Source: Lepus europaeus
Lineage: Eukaryota; Chordata; Mammalia; Lagomorpha; Leporidae
Direction of reading: 5' to 3'
Assembly: GCF_033115175.1 (NCBI RefSeq)
Contig: NC_084845.1
Location: 2,358,501-2,422,500 of the forward strand
Length of the DNA: 64,000 nt
Numbering within the stretch: position 1 is the stretch's first letter; every line of letters begins with the position of its first letter. This document shows positions 11,578 to 23,241 of this stretch, piece by piece. Made by a program: the position numbers and the translations under genes. The notes beneath the pieces were generated by a model. The model searched no databases, was not told the origin of the DNA, and was given only the letters and a program-made list of their open reading frames with translations.

Positions 11578-11795
11578 CTGTCGAAATACAGTTCTTTCAA
11601 TGCCTTTGGTTTGATAGCGAACTCTTGGTGATCTGTATAATATTCAATTAAATAAAGTGGGAAAAACCCTCCAACAATCAGATCCCCGTCCTTGAGCAGG
11701 CTGGGCTTCATGCGGTTAATGCAGGAGAGCATCTCTAAGCTGCCCAGAGAGAGTGGGAATTGCAGGAGCAGAAGAAGGAAAGGACCAGCCAGCAT
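11578..11795 (-). CDS. Vomeronasal type-2 receptor, exon 1 (signal peptide and start of ligand domain)
   Basis: V2Rs are class C G-protein-coupled receptors of vomeronasal neurons that bind peptide or protein pheromones with a large extracellular domain. The exon reads MLAGPFLLLLLQFPLSLGS, a typical signal peptide, then CINRMKPSLLKDGDLIVGG and FFPLYLIEYY. That is the GDLIVGGFFP-type start of the Venus-flytrap domain shared with the calcium-sensing receptor. It ends at a strong donor (cgacag|gtaagt, GT at 11,577-11,576). I chose Met at 11,795 because it directly precedes the hydrophobic core; an upstream in-frame Met at 11,909 would give an unusual leader. The exon is intact. Its exons 2-6 should lie further left and are not seen, so the L1 stack may sit in its intron or the gene may be a remnant. 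Confidence 0.75.
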
Positions 11796-12400
11796 GCCCA
11801 ACTTGTCTTTAGAGACCACAGCCAGAGATGCAGGCATGTGGTCAAGCAGGCGCAGGTGGAGCTCACGTTGACTACCCTGGGCTGGGATGAAGCAGCAGGT
11901 GCCCAACACACAGTTGTGGAAACAGAAAGCAATGTGTTTCAGACCATTGTCCAGGTCCGGGCACTCCTGAGTACAGGATGTAGGAGTATTTAAGACGTGA
12001 ATATTTTTAACACCTTAATGGCACTTGATATTAGGAAGTCATCTCACAGCAATCCCCCAGATAGGAGACCTGGGGACAATATTTGCCCTGAGGTCATGCA
12101 CCTATGTCTCGGTTCCAGAGAAAAGCAAGTGAAAAAAACATGTTTGGAATTTGCCACATCATGCCCTCATGTGTCAATGTCTTAGACCCTTGGGCATCAA
12201 GACTCCAGGACTGTGGTTCCCCTGAGCCAGAGGCTGTTTGGCCGTGTTGTGTCCTTAACGGGTCCAAGCCATGTTTTGGCTTTGAAGGGTCCTGAATGAA
12301 GTTGGAATGCCCGAGAGCTCCTGGGTCGGCAGAGCACTTCCCGGCATCCCAATCTCTGAGTCAAGGTAGAGGGCATCTCTGAGCCAATGTGGCCTCACAC
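11796..12400. other. Upstream flank of orphan V2R exon 1
   Basis: No repeat or gene is recognised. Promoter elements for the V2R copy would be expected here, but I cannot point to a clear TATA box or other motif. Confidence 0.4.
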
Positions 12401-12755
12401 CCAAAGTGTCTCAGTCCACTGGGTCTCTACAAGAAAATACCAGGAAACAGGAAGCTTAAAAAGTCAGAAAGTTATTGCCACCTGTTCAAGAGACTGGGTC
12501 ATGCTGGCAGCCCCCTCTGTGTGCTCAAGCCTGGATTCACTGAGGGTGCCTTCTCACTGTGCCCTCACACTGGGTCGGGGTCACAAGCTCCCAGGGGCCT
12601 GGTTTTTCAGGGCAGGTATCCATTCTTCAACACCTTCACTCATGACCTAATCACCTCCCCAGCAGTCCCCGGGACATCCACCAGTCTGTGCAGGTTAGGA
12701 TTTTTACATATGGGTTTGAGGGACACAATCATTCAGACAGTAGCACAGGATGCAT
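12401..12755 (-). mobile_element. MaLR LTR fossil (ERVL-MaLR, MLT1/MST type)
   Basis: Read on the minus strand the segment follows the common MaLR LTR pattern. It begins near tgctactgtctgaatgat, has ggtgattaggtcatgagt in the middle, and ends near the CAGTGGACTGAGACAC-like terminus. It is old, well diverged and non-coding. The internal retroviral part is absent, so it is most likely a solo LTR. Confidence 0.55.
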
Positions 12756-13202
12756 TGCAGCCCCACAACAATCCTCACTGTTCACGTTCCGGAGCTGCCA
12801 TGTTGATGTAAGGAAATGGGCTTCCAATAGGCCATGGCCAGCGAGGAAAGCAGCATAACTTTCTCTTCATTTATTTTAACGTTCTGTCCCTTGACATTGT
12901 TTTTAAAGAAGGTGGTGGCTGTACACACACCATTTGTCAGCTGAGTGATCCTTACGTTGAATTTGCTGTTCTAGCGTTCAGGGCTGGAATCTTCTGAGTG
13001 TCACAATATGAGCACATGTTCATTTAACACACATTGGTGTTAATTTTGATCCCTGTGACAAGGGGCTGCCCATTTCCCTATCTATTGGTTCAAATCTCTA
13101 TTATTTCATAACTTTCCGCTGGCAACATAGAGTCATTCTGTGAGGATACACTTGAAGAGATGTAAACATCCTACTACTTCATCAATGCTTCTAAGACCAG
13201 AT
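12756..13202. other. Unassigned intergenic sequence
   Basis: No exon, LTR or SINE is recognisable. Base composition is ordinary. Confidence 0.4.
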
Positions 13203-13270
13203 CTTTTAAAAAGATTTAATTTATTTTATATGAGAGGTAGAGATACAGACAGTAGAGAGATCAAGAGAGG

Positions 13271-13303
<33 letters not shown>

Positions 13304-13628
13304 GTCTTTCCTCTGTTAGTTCACACCTCAAATAGCTGCAATGGCTTGAGCTTTGCCAATCACAAGCCATGAGCCAGGTGCTTCTTTCCCGTCTCCCACA
13401 TCCACTCCAAATCATTGCAACGGCCATACCTGAACTGATCTGAATACAGGGCTTCCCCAGGTCTCCCACACGGGTGCAGGGGCCCAAGCACTAGGGCCAT
13501 CTTCCACTGTTTTCCCTGGCCACAGTAGAAAGCAGGATCAGAAGAGGAGCTGCTGGGACTTGAACTGATACCCACATGCAATGGCAGCAGAGCAGGTGGC
13601 AACACTATACCCCAGCCACAGCGTCAGC
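13203..13628 (-). mobile_element. CSINE (lagomorph C repeat), minus strand
   Basis: C repeats are tRNA-derived SINEs mobilised by L1 proteins. Read in reverse, the head is ggggctgacgctgtggctgg, followed by the B-box-like region and a body with ggcccaagcactagggcc-type text. The 3' end is at the left and is extended by a (GA)n tract at about 13,257-13,302. This copy is longer than average because of that microsatellite. Confidence 0.9.
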
Positions 13629-14425
13629 CCCTCCCTACCTTCTTTTAAAGAGCAATTTCTGACTTTATGAGATGATGTTATATTACAGAGTCACCTTATG
13701 TTTGGCCTGACCCAAACCTAGGATCAAGAACTGTGGACGACTGGTTGTCTTCAGTGCAGGATGAAATCATACATCAAGAGTGGGCGTTAAGTTCACTCCA
13801 TGCTACTGGGGTGAATTGTTCTCTGCCTTTCAACAAGAGCTGGGAAATATGTCCACATGTCTGCTAAATGAACAGACACGTGTGGGTACAGACATAAACC
13901 CTTTCAGAGTTGTTTCTAAAGTTGAAGAAGGTATTTTCCTTTGTATATCAGACTCTAGAAAGTGATGACTTAGTGAACAGACGTAAAAGCTATGGATAAA
14001 GAGTAGCTTTGCTTCACTCTACCCCCGTCCTCCTTGGAGAGCCTCCCCACTGACTATTAAGCAGGATGTGCCCTGGTGATAGTGGTACAGCCCCTGTTAG
14101 TGCTCATTAGCTTTCTCCTTTCCTTTTTCTTCTCTGGACAAGGACTTGCCAGAGTTCTTTCTACCCCTTCTATTTAGTGCTTTGTCAGACAAGGTGGAAG
14201 TGTGGAGTCATCGGAAGTATCGTAAGTTTCCACTTTATCTTTGAGTTTACAGTTTTCTGCTTGTAGTAATGCTTTTACTTTTCCACTTATTTTTCTTATT
14301 TCTCAATCCTCCCAGTTTTCTACTGAAAACAGTTTTAAGACTTTTCTTGCTTTGAGATGGAACATCCTGTTGTGTATGCACTGTTTGTTTTCTCACAATT
14401 TGTAGCCATTGCATTAAGAAAATCC
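13629..14425. other. Unassigned sequence between V2R pieces
   Basis: No coding exon or known repeat is recognised. The short plus-strand ORF at 13,780-13,965 has no family features. Confidence 0.4.
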
Positions 14426-14520
14426 AGGGGCTTCCATTGTGGTGTAGCAGATTAAGCCATCATCTACAGTGGTGGCCTCCCATATGGGTGCCAGTTTGAG
14501 CCCTGGCCACTCCACTTCCT
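14426..14520 (+). mobile_element. CSINE head fragment, plus strand
   Basis: Only the first 95 bp remain (ggggcttccattgtggtgta to the ctggccactccacttcc region). It is immediately followed by an inverted CSINE, so the two could fold into a short hairpin. Confidence 0.8.
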
Positions 14521-14852
14521 TTTTTTCCAGATATTTATTTATTTATTTGAGAGGTAGGTTTACATACAGTGAGAAGGAGACACCGAGAGAAAGGTCTTCC
14601 ATCCATTGGTTCACTCCCCAAATGGCCATATTGGCTGGAGCTGAGCCAATCTGAAGCCAGGAGCCAGGAGCTTCCTCCGGGTCTCCGGCATGAGGAAGTG
14701 GCCCAAGCACTTGGGCCATCCTCTGCAACCTTCCCTGGCCATAGCAGAGAGCTGGAAGGAAGTGGAGCAACCGGGACTGGAACAAGCACCCATATGTGAT
14801 GCTGGTGTCGCAGGTGGAAGATTAACCTACTGTACCACAGTGACAGCCTCTG
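14521..14852 (-). mobile_element. CSINE, minus strand, abutting an inverted head fragment
   Basis: The 3' end lies at the left (tatttatttatttgagaggt). The body includes tcttccatccattggttcac and gcacttgggccatcctctgc. The head ends near ctgtaccacagtgacagcc. It is a near full-length, moderately diverged copy that probably inserted into the tail of the plus-strand copy at 14,426. Confidence 0.9.
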
Positions 14853-16327
14853 GATTTTGAATTAATGATGCAGAGTGAAATTGGGTGTGGAGAAATGAGA
14901 CCCCAGTGTCTGTTGCATAAAGAGGTCTGCAGTTGCCGGAGACAGAGCCAGAAAACCTGACTGGCCCTTTGGCACATTCAGCTCCCTCTTCCCCATCCTT
15001 CATTCTGCCACCAAGATGATGTTGATGTCGTAATGACTGTGCCTGGCTCACAGCCCTCGCAGGCTCCCATCCACCATGGAAGAGAATCCTAGAGCCTGAA
15101 TGTAGCCCAGTAGGAAATACCAATTTGGTCCATCTTCCCAGCAACATCTCCCATCTCTTCCCTTCTCACTTTGCAAAACTGTAGTGAGATCATGTTCTTG
15201 TGACTCTGTTCTTTGGGGAAAGGTGTTTGATGCACCTAGGAAGACCATTCCTCTACTCATTTTCCTGGTCAGCCTCGCACAGATATATACCCACAGTGCA
15301 ATTTTCTCTGCTATCCCTGTACTTGGTAAATCAAATTAGTGGATTTGGCCCTAGCTGAATAAGAAAATATGTGATTTCTCATTAGATGTGTCATCTTTAC
15401 TGGACCCTTGGTTACTCTGATATTAGATCAACAGTATTCTGGGGTTTCTGGTTGGTTGTTTTAGATGAGTGTTGAAGTTGGTGGACTTTGAGCAAAGAAC
15501 GTTTCCCTTGCTTCTCTGGGTGGGTCTCCTGTAGTCAGTGGAAGGTCTGAATTGAAAACCAAGACAGGAGACTTTGCAGCAGGCAGCTCTGGAATCTCAT
15601 CGACAACTTCAGCAGGACACTAGACAAGGCCTGCAGCCTTGGCCTTCCTGAGTTCTGAGCCTCCTGGTCTAACCTGCAGATGTTGGACATATCAGGCCTC
15701 ATAATGGCACAGTCCAATTTCCTGTACTCAAGCACATTTATCTGTGATGTCACACATAGGATAGTGGTCCTGTGGCTCCTGAGGTCAGGAGAAGGTGTGG
15801 AAAATAGGTCAGAGGTTACAAATATGTAGTGAGTTATACGAGTAAGTCTGATGCACACAGATTAACTACAGCTAATAATCTTCCATACCGGAAACAATTT
15901 AGGAGCATAACTTTTAGCTGCTTTTGTGTTGCACACAAAGGAAAATATAACTACGCACATGATGCATATGTGACTTTGTTTGACTCTAGTCATCAGTTCA
16001 CTTTGTATAGCCACATCAAAACATCATGTTCTGCAATTTAAATATGTAAAGTAAAAGCATGTTAAGAGTAGCTGACATGACAGAATTAGAAATTTTAGGT
16101 TATCATAGAAAATTAATTTACAAGTCAAAAGAAAACACCTACATGTTATTAAGGTGAAAAGAAAGAGGTTAATGTGTTCTGAGCTGTTGCAGAAAGAAAT
16201 GAGAGCCTCGTGTCCAATGAGAAGGTGCAGTGTTCTGCTCTATCTCAGTCCTGAGGACTAGAGCGGTGTGCTTAGATTCAGCCCTTGCTTTCATTTTACA
16301 AAACCCGGGAGTAAATGTACAGTCTGC
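14853..16327. other. 3' flank of V2R exon 6
   Basis: On the minus strand this is downstream of the receptor stop codon and should contain its 3' UTR. I see no clear AATAAA near the stop and no recognisable repeats or exons. ORFs here are short and show no family features. Confidence 0.4.
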
Positions 16328-17241
16328 TTATGGTCCCCTAGACCTTGCTTTCTCCTTTATTCCTCGTAAAACATTCCTGTTCGGTCGGACCAGAAGGATG
16401 TAGAACTTTGGGGCAAAGATGCAGCCCAGGAGTCCAGCACTGGAGGCCAAGATGGAGAAGACCTCCACAGCCACCATGACCTTCCCCTTGGTGCTATTAT
16501 ACACGGGAATGAAGGTCACCCACACACTACAGAACACCAGCATGCTGAACGTCAAGTATTTGGCTTCATTGAATGTATCAGGCAGACTCCTGGCCAAGAA
16601 AGCCACTGAGAAGCTGCCCAGAGCCAGGGACCCCAGGTATCCCAGCACGAGGTAGAAGAGAGTGGCAGAGCCCTTGTTGCACAGGACCAGGAGCTGCTGA
16701 GGCTCAGCATGTGTGTCTGTGTCAATGAAGGGAGGACACGTTCCCAGCCAGATTCCACAGAGCACCACTTGGAGGAGGGAGCAGATGGGAATGACGGAGT
16801 TAGGTGCCCCGGACACCAACCACTGCCTCATCCTCTTCCCCGGTGCCGTGGCCTTGAACGCCAGGACCACGGTGATGGTTTTAGCCAAGATGGTGGACAC
16901 AGCCACTGTGAACACGATGGCAAACGTGGTCTGCTGGAGGATGCAGGTGGCTGTGTTGGGACGGCCAAGGAAAAGCAGGGAGCAGAGGAAGCACAGACAG
17001 AGGGAGGCGAGCAGGGTGTAGCTGAGGTTGCGGTTATTGGCCTTGACTAGGGGAGTGTTTCTGTGCTTCACAAACAGCCCGAGTACCAGAGCAGTGAGCA
17101 CAGAGAAGCAAAGAGCCACCCCGGCCAGTGCTGCTCCTAACGGGTCTTCATAGGCCAGGAACACCACGACCTTGGGCAGGCACCGATCTCGTGCAGGATT
17201 TGGGTACTGGTCGTCTAGACAGCGCACACACTGCTCCACAT
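16328..17241 (-). CDS. Vomeronasal type-2 receptor, last exon (seven-transmembrane domain)
   Basis: This is the class C seven-helix exon of a V2R. The acceptor is caccag|atgtgg (AG at 17,243-17,242), and the codon split after one base matches exon 5. It opens with the end of the Cys-rich linker, [20 protein letters not shown], then [15 protein letters not shown]. Seven hydrophobic helices follow, with family hallmarks [65 protein letters not shown] and [12 protein letters not shown]. It ends in [12 protein letters not shown] and a TAA at 16,330-16,328. The frame is open throughout, about 304 residues, as expected for this exon. The intact frame suggests recent or current function, yet exons 1-4 are not found upstream. 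Confidence 0.92.
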
Positions 17242-18544
17242 CTGGTGAGACAGGCAGGGCATTATTTGGCTGGCAGTGATTTTCGGCATTCACTCACCCC
17301 TGGCACAGAAAATATTTCTCTCTACCTGTGCTGCCGTAGTTAGACACCAACCAAGGAATATAACATGGAGTATATTTACAAGGCAATTTTCATCCTCCTC
17401 TCCTTTTCTTCCTCTTCTTTTTCTCTCACTCTCTCTCATTCTCCCGCTCTCTCATTGAGCACATGCATGTACTCTCTCCCTTGCTTGGTAATAGCAATAA
17501 AATTCATATATCCCCTTTGTGATTAGCTTTTATGTTCAAAGTGTAGTTTTCTGTATCACAATGAAACCATCATCTATACCTATTTTAGCTCAATACATCA
17601 TTCTCCCATATTTTTATTCATTCATGTAAAAAAAATAAGGAACTAGCAAGGAAGGGCCTAGGTTCTGGGTGACATTACATGATCAAGACATAGAATGTGG
17701 ACTTGAAGAACTTTGGAATTCCATTTTTAACCCCTGAGATATTCCATTTTTCAGAAAAGGAAAATGCACCATAGAGTGTAATCCATGCATCTGATGTCCT
17801 GGAAGAACTAGGATTCAGATGAAAGGGAATGTGAGTGAAACCCTAGCATATTTCTGCCCTCCAACACCTTTCTTATCGTCAATAAAACCCATAAATTTTC
17901 GCCTAAAATGTTCTAGTTCAGCAAACTATAGAAATTACAGAGATATTCCAGGGAGTTCCAGGTTTTAGTATATAACAGTAAGAATAGTGATATATGTGAG
18001 GAGATTTGTGGTAACTATAAAACATTTCAGAATATGAATACAGAGGTCATAGGAGTGTCAAAAGGCAAAGAAAGAAACCCTGTCTCAGTTTAAACATACA
18101 TTTTCACACGTGATAGTCAATGTCCCCTCTGTGAATGTGGTCTGGAATCCAGTCCTCTCATTATCCTTCCATTTTGCCTTCTGAACACTTTGTCAAGTCC
18201 CAGTGTTTGTTAGAATGTCACAGTGGACACCTTATAGATGACAGGAACTGATAACATTTAGAGTCTTCTTGTCACTAAATAGAGTATCATTTTAGCAGTT
18301 CATCCCTGTTTCACTCACTTCCATTTAATCAATTCTTATGTAGGCATTAGCAAATTTTGGTAATCTTCATTTCATGCTTGAAGTTACTATAGGAATGTTT
18401 CTTGGTATCAGCGGAATCACTGCTTTTTGCTATAATTAATATCAAGCATATTTTTTGCATAAATTGAAACTCTTAGTTACTATACTGATTAGCTAACTGG
18501 CAAACTTACTGAAGTCTAATATTAATTTTAATGGTACTTAATTA
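17242..18544 (-). other. Intron 5 of the V2R gene, proximal part
   Basis: Non-coding sequence between receptor exons 6 and 5. It includes a pyrimidine-rich stretch at about 17,395-17,455. No transposon is recognised. The rest of the intron holds the SINE pair at 18,545-19,215. Confidence 0.6.
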
Positions 18545-18735
18545 TAAGGCAGAGAGAGAAAGAGATGGCAGGAGACACAGAAATGGGAAGAGATAGAAAA
18601 ATAAAGAGGAAGAGAGATTTTGCCCTCTGCTGGTTCATTCCCCATAGCCTGACATTGACAATGCCGGGCCAGGCCAAAGTCAGGAACCTATTTCTCTCAG
18701 GTAGGGATCCAAGTATTCAAGTAATTATCTATTTA
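18545..18735 (-). mobile_element. Old CSINE, minus strand, first part (split by a later CSINE)
   Basis: The left part of an old minus-strand C repeat (3' end side, gcagagagagaaagagatgg). Its remaining head side appears at about 19,096-19,215, after a plus-strand C repeat. The two pieces read as one older element opened by the later insertion. Confidence 0.7.
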
Positions 18736-18764
18736 TTTCCAGGGTGTGCATGATAGGAAACAGG

Positions 18765-19095
18765 GGTTGGGAAGGGGCAGCATCATGCCGGAGGTGGTCA
18801 AGCTGCTGCCCACAATGCCGGCATGCTATATGGGTGCCTATACCAGTGCCAGCTGCTCCACTTCCAATCCAGCGACCAGGTAATGTGCCTGGAATATCAG
18901 AAGAAGAGGACTCAAGTAATGGGCCCTGGCACCAGCATGGGAGACCTGGATGGAGTTCTGGCCTCCTGGCTTCAGCGTGGCCCAGTCCGGGCCATCATGG
19001 TGTTTAGGTGAATCAAATAAAGGAAGACTTCTTTCTTTGTCTCTCCTCTCTCCCTCTCCCTCTGTATTCTCATTTTCCAGAAGATAAAGAATTCT
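18765..19095 (+). mobile_element. CSINE, plus strand, inserted in an older inverted CSINE
   Basis: The head is near ggaaggggcagcatcatgcc, the body has gggagacctggatggagttc, and the pyrimidine-rich 3' part lies at about 19,029-19,075. It is diverged, with no long A-tail. It interrupts the minus-strand copy on either side, making an inverted SINE pair within the V2R intron. Confidence 0.75.
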
Positions 19096-19215
19096 AAAAC
19101 ATGCACAACAGCACAGAGCTGGATTGGAAGTGGAGGAGCTGAGACTGGAACCAAGCATTCTGGTAGAAATGCAGACATGTCAACATGAGTTAGCAGCTGT
19201 GTCCGACAACCACTG
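19096..19215 (-). mobile_element. Old CSINE, minus strand, second part
   Basis: Contains the gagctggattggaagtggag body motif of the minus-oriented C repeat begun at 18,545. The 5' head is poorly preserved. Confidence 0.6.
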
Positions 19216-19746
19216 GAGGTCTCTCTCTTCTCTGCTACTTCTTTCATTTAGACTATTTTCCCATGACCAATCCCACCATCATGATTTCTAGCTGTGCACA
19301 CTGGGAGAGTAAGCAGTCTCCAGCACTCTCTGTTCCCATTCAGGTAAGCTTACATGTGTTCTGTGGGAAGTGCTGGACCTGTTGTAGGGGGAAGAGAAGA
19401 GTGCTAGGATAGGCTGCTTAAAAAAATAAATTAATAAAAGCAGGGACTGTTGTACCTGAGTGCCTACAGTCATGACTACACAGAGGTGAACAACGGGGAT
19501 GAAACAGGCCAGAGTTTGGATTCACTTGCATCCCTCATGAGCAATATGAGTGAGCAGTGCCAAGGACAGTCAGGCTGAGGTGGTTCTTAGACGCCTTCAA
19601 GCCCGCAACACATGATCTACGCTAAGCTCTCTGTCTCTAGACCCCAACAAATTTCAAATTTGCATCTCATGCCATGATGTCATGGTAGTCAAAAGCCTAA
19701 TTTAAGTTAAGTTAACCAAAACTACAGAGATTTTAAATTCTTATAC
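19216..19746 (-). other. Intron 5 of the V2R gene, distal part
   Basis: Non-coding sequence next to the exon 5 donor. No repeat or alternative exon is recognised. Confidence 0.5.
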
Positions 19747-19870
19747 CTGTCTCATTAGAAATCTCATTCTCTGGACAAGGGGTACAGTCGAAGCAACAGG
19801 CAGCCTGTCCCTCCTGGTGGGTCTTCCAGAATCCTGGGCCACAGCTCTCACTGCACACAGAATGGGGAAT
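19747..19870 (-). CDS. Vomeronasal type-2 receptor, exon 5 (nine-cysteine NCD3G domain)
   Basis: This 124-nt exon has the usual length for V2R exon 5. The acceptor is gttttag|attccc and the donor is gagacag|gtataa. It translates as IPHSVCSESCGPGFWKTHQE then GQAACCFDCTPCPENEISNE, the Cys-rich domain that couples the ligand-binding lobe to the membrane helices. It ends in phase 1 and joins the exon at 17,241 to make the Asp of ETDVEQC. It is intact. Both exons therefore belong to one minus-strand gene whose 5' part should lie to the right. Confidence 0.92.
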
Positions 19871-20090
19871 CTAAAACAAATCAGAGAGTCTTGAGATGTG
19901 TCATGATGGTTATCTGATTCTGTTCCCACTGTACTTTTTCAGAATGTCCAGGTGCACAAGAAATCGGCACACTCCATTTGTGGCCTGGGCACTCTGTTTG
20001 ATCAGGCTACACTCAGTTATCCACAGGGAAACATTTTCTTGGACATTCAGTGGAAATCACCAGAGTAAGGAAAATGGCAGTGCAGAAGGG
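19871..20090. other. Short flank between V2R exon 5 and an L1
   Basis: V2R exon 4 was looked for on the minus strand and not found. The sequence is unremarkable up to the abrupt L1 start. Confidence 0.4.
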
Positions 20091-23000
20091 AAGCATTTAC
20101 ATTCTTCTCAGCAGTACATGGAACCTTCTCTAGGATTGACCACATACTAGGCCATAAAGCAAGTCTCAGCAAATTCAAAAGAATTAGAATCATACCATGC
20201 AGCTTCTCAGACCAAAAAGGAATGAAATTGGAAATTAGCAACTCAGGAATCCCTAGAGCATATGCAAACACATGGAGATTGAACAACATGCTCCTGAATG
20301 AACAATGGGTCATAGAAGAAATTAAAAGAGACATGAAAATGTTCTGGAAGTAAATGAGGATAACAGCACAACATACCAAAACTTATGGGATACAGCAAAA
20401 GCAGTATTAAGAGGAAAGTTTATATCAGTAGGTACCTACATCAAGAAATTGGAAAGGCACCAAATAGATGAGGTTTCAATTCATCTCAAGGATCTAGAAA
20501 ATCAGCAGCAAACCAGACCCAAATCTAGTAGGAGAAGAGAAACAATTAAAATCAGAGAAGAAATCAACAGAATTGAATAAAAAAAAATTACAAAAAATCA
20601 GCCAAGCGAAGACCTAGTTTTTTGAAAAAATAAAGAAAATTGACACCCCAATGGCCCAACTAACTAAAAAAGAAAAGACCCAAATCAATACAATCAGAGA
20701 TGAAAAAGGAAACATAACAGACACCACAGAAATAAAAAGAATCATCAGAAATTATTGGACACATGTAACCTACCTAAATTGAACCGAAATTGAACCAGGA
20801 AGACATAGAAAACCTAAACACACCCATAACTGACACAGAAATTGAAACAGTAATAAAGGCCCTCCCAACAAAGAAAAGCCCAGGACCAGATGGATTCACC
20901 GCTGAATTCTACCACATATTTAAAGAAGAATTAACTCCAATTCTCCTCAAACTATTCAGAACAATTGAAAGAGATGAATCCTCCCAAATTCTTTCTATGA
21001 AGCCAGCATCACCTTAATTCCTAAGCCAGAAAAAGATGCAGCATTGAAAGATATTTATAGACCAATATCCCTGATGAACATAGATGCAAAAATCCTCAAT
21101 AAAATTCTGGCCAATAGAATGCAACAACACATCAGAAAGATCATCCACCCAGACCAAGTGGGATTTATCCCTGGTATGCAGGGATGGTTCATTATTCGCA
21201 AATCAATGTGACACACCACATTAACAGACTGCAGAAGAAAAACCATATGATTCTCTCAATAGACATAGAGAAAGCATTTGATAAAATACAACACCCTTTC
21301 ATGATGAAAACCCTAAGCAAACTGGGTATGGAAGGAACATTCCTCGATACAATCAAAGCAATTTATGAAAAACCCACGGCCAACATCCTATTGAATGGGG
21401 AAAAGTGGGAAGCATTTCCACTGAGATCTGGTACCAGACAGGGATGCCCTCTCTCACCACTGCTATTCAAAATAGTTTTAGCCAGAGCCATCAGGCAAGA
21501 AAAAGAAATTAAAGGGATACAAATTGGGAAGGAAGAACTCAAACTATCCCTCTTTGCAGACGATATGATTCTTTATTTAGGGGATCCAAGGAACTCTACT
21601 AAGAGACTACTGGAACTCATAGAAGAGTTGGCAAAGTAACAGGATATAAAATCAATGCACAAAAATCAACAGCCTTTGTATACACAGGCAATGCCATGGC
21701 AGAGAAATAGCTGCTCAGATCAATCCCATTCACAATAGCTACAAAAACAATCAAATACCTTGGAATATACTTAACCAAGGACATTAAAGATCTCTATGAT
21801 CAGAATTACAAAATCTTTAAGAAAGAAATATAAGAGAACCAAAAAATGGAAAAATCTTCCATGCTCGTGGATTGGAAGAATCAATATCATCAAAATGTCC
21901 ATTATCCCAAAAGCAATTTATAGATTCAACGAGATACAAATCAAAATACCAAAGACATTCTTTTCAGATCTGTAAAAAATGATGCTGAAATTCATATTGA
22001 GACACAAGAGACCTCTAATAGCTAAAGCAATCTTGTACAAGAAAAACAAAGCCAGAGGCATCACAATACCAGATTTCAGGACCTACTACAGGGCAGTTGT
22101 AATCCAAACAGCATGGTACTGGTACAGAAACAGATGAATAGACCAATGGAACAGAATAGAAACACCAGAAATCAATCCAAACATCTACAGCCAAATTATA
22201 TTTGATCAAGGATCTAAAACGAATTCCTGGAGTAAGGACAGTCTATTCAACAAATGGTGCTGGGAAAACTGGATTTCCACATGCAGAAGCATGAAGCAAG
22301 ACCCCTACCTTACACCTTAGACAAACATCCACTCAACATGGATCAAAGACCTAAATCTATGACCTGACACTATCAAATTATTAGAGAGCATTGGAGAAAC
22401 CCTGCAAGATATTGGCACCAGCAAATACTTCTTGGAAAAGACCCCAGAGGCACAGGCAGTCAAAGCCAAAATTAACACTTGGGATTGCATCAAACTGAGA
22501 AGTCTCTGTACTGCAAATGAAACAGTCAGGAAAGTGAAAAGGCAACCAACAGAATGGGAAAAAATATTTGCAAACTATACTACAGATAAAGAATAATCGG
22601 AATCTACAAAGAGATCAAGAAACTCCACAACATCAAAACAAACAACCCACTTAAGAGATGGGCCAAGGACATCAATAGACATTTTTCAAAAGAGGAAATC
22701 CAAAGGGCCAACAGACACATGAAAAAATGTTTAAGATCACTAGCAATCAGGGAAATGCAAATCAAAACCACAGTGAGGTTTCTCCTCACCCCGGTTAGAA
22801 TCTCACATACAGAAATCTACCAACAACAGATGTTGGCGAGGATGTGAGGAAAAAGGGACACTAACCCACTGTTGGTGGGAATGCAAACTGGTTAAGCCAC
22901 TATGGAAATCAGTCCTGAGATTCCTCAGAAACCTGAATATAACCCTACCATACAACCCAGCCATCCCACTCCTTGGAATTTACCCAAAGGAAATTAAATT

Positions 23001-23241
23001 GGCAAACAAAAAAGCGGTCTGCACCTTAATGTTTATTTTAGCTCAATTCACAATAGCTAAGACCTGGAATCAACTTAAATGCCCATCAACAGTAGACTGG
23101 ATAAAGAAATTATGGAACATGTACTCTATAGAATACAGCAGTAAAAAAAAAAAAATGAAACCCGGTCATTTGCAACAAGATGGAGGAATCTGGAAAACAT
23201 CATGCTGAGTGAATGAGGCCAGTCCCAAATGGACAAATATC
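20091..23241 (+). mobile_element. LINE-1, 5'- and 3'-truncated, ORF2 only
   Basis: The L1 begins abruptly inside the ORF2 endonuclease (FTFFSAVHGTFSRIDHILGH) and runs almost to the ORF2 end, stopping at gtcccaaatggacaaatat. It includes [18 protein letters not shown]-like text, the RT block [12 protein letters not shown], and an in-frame [15 protein letters not shown] catalytic box (about 21,549-21,590). It also has the Cys-rich C terminus. Multiple stops and frameshifts break it. The endonuclease motif reads SDQ where human L1 has SDH, as in the copy at 2785. It lacks a 3' UTR and tail because it abuts an inverted L1 at 23,242. It occupies the place where upstream V2R exons would be expected. 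Confidence 0.9.

Noticed and set aside
16419-17050. Plus-strand ORFs opposite the V2R last exon
   Set aside because: Shadow frames of a clear seven-helix coding exon on the minus strand.
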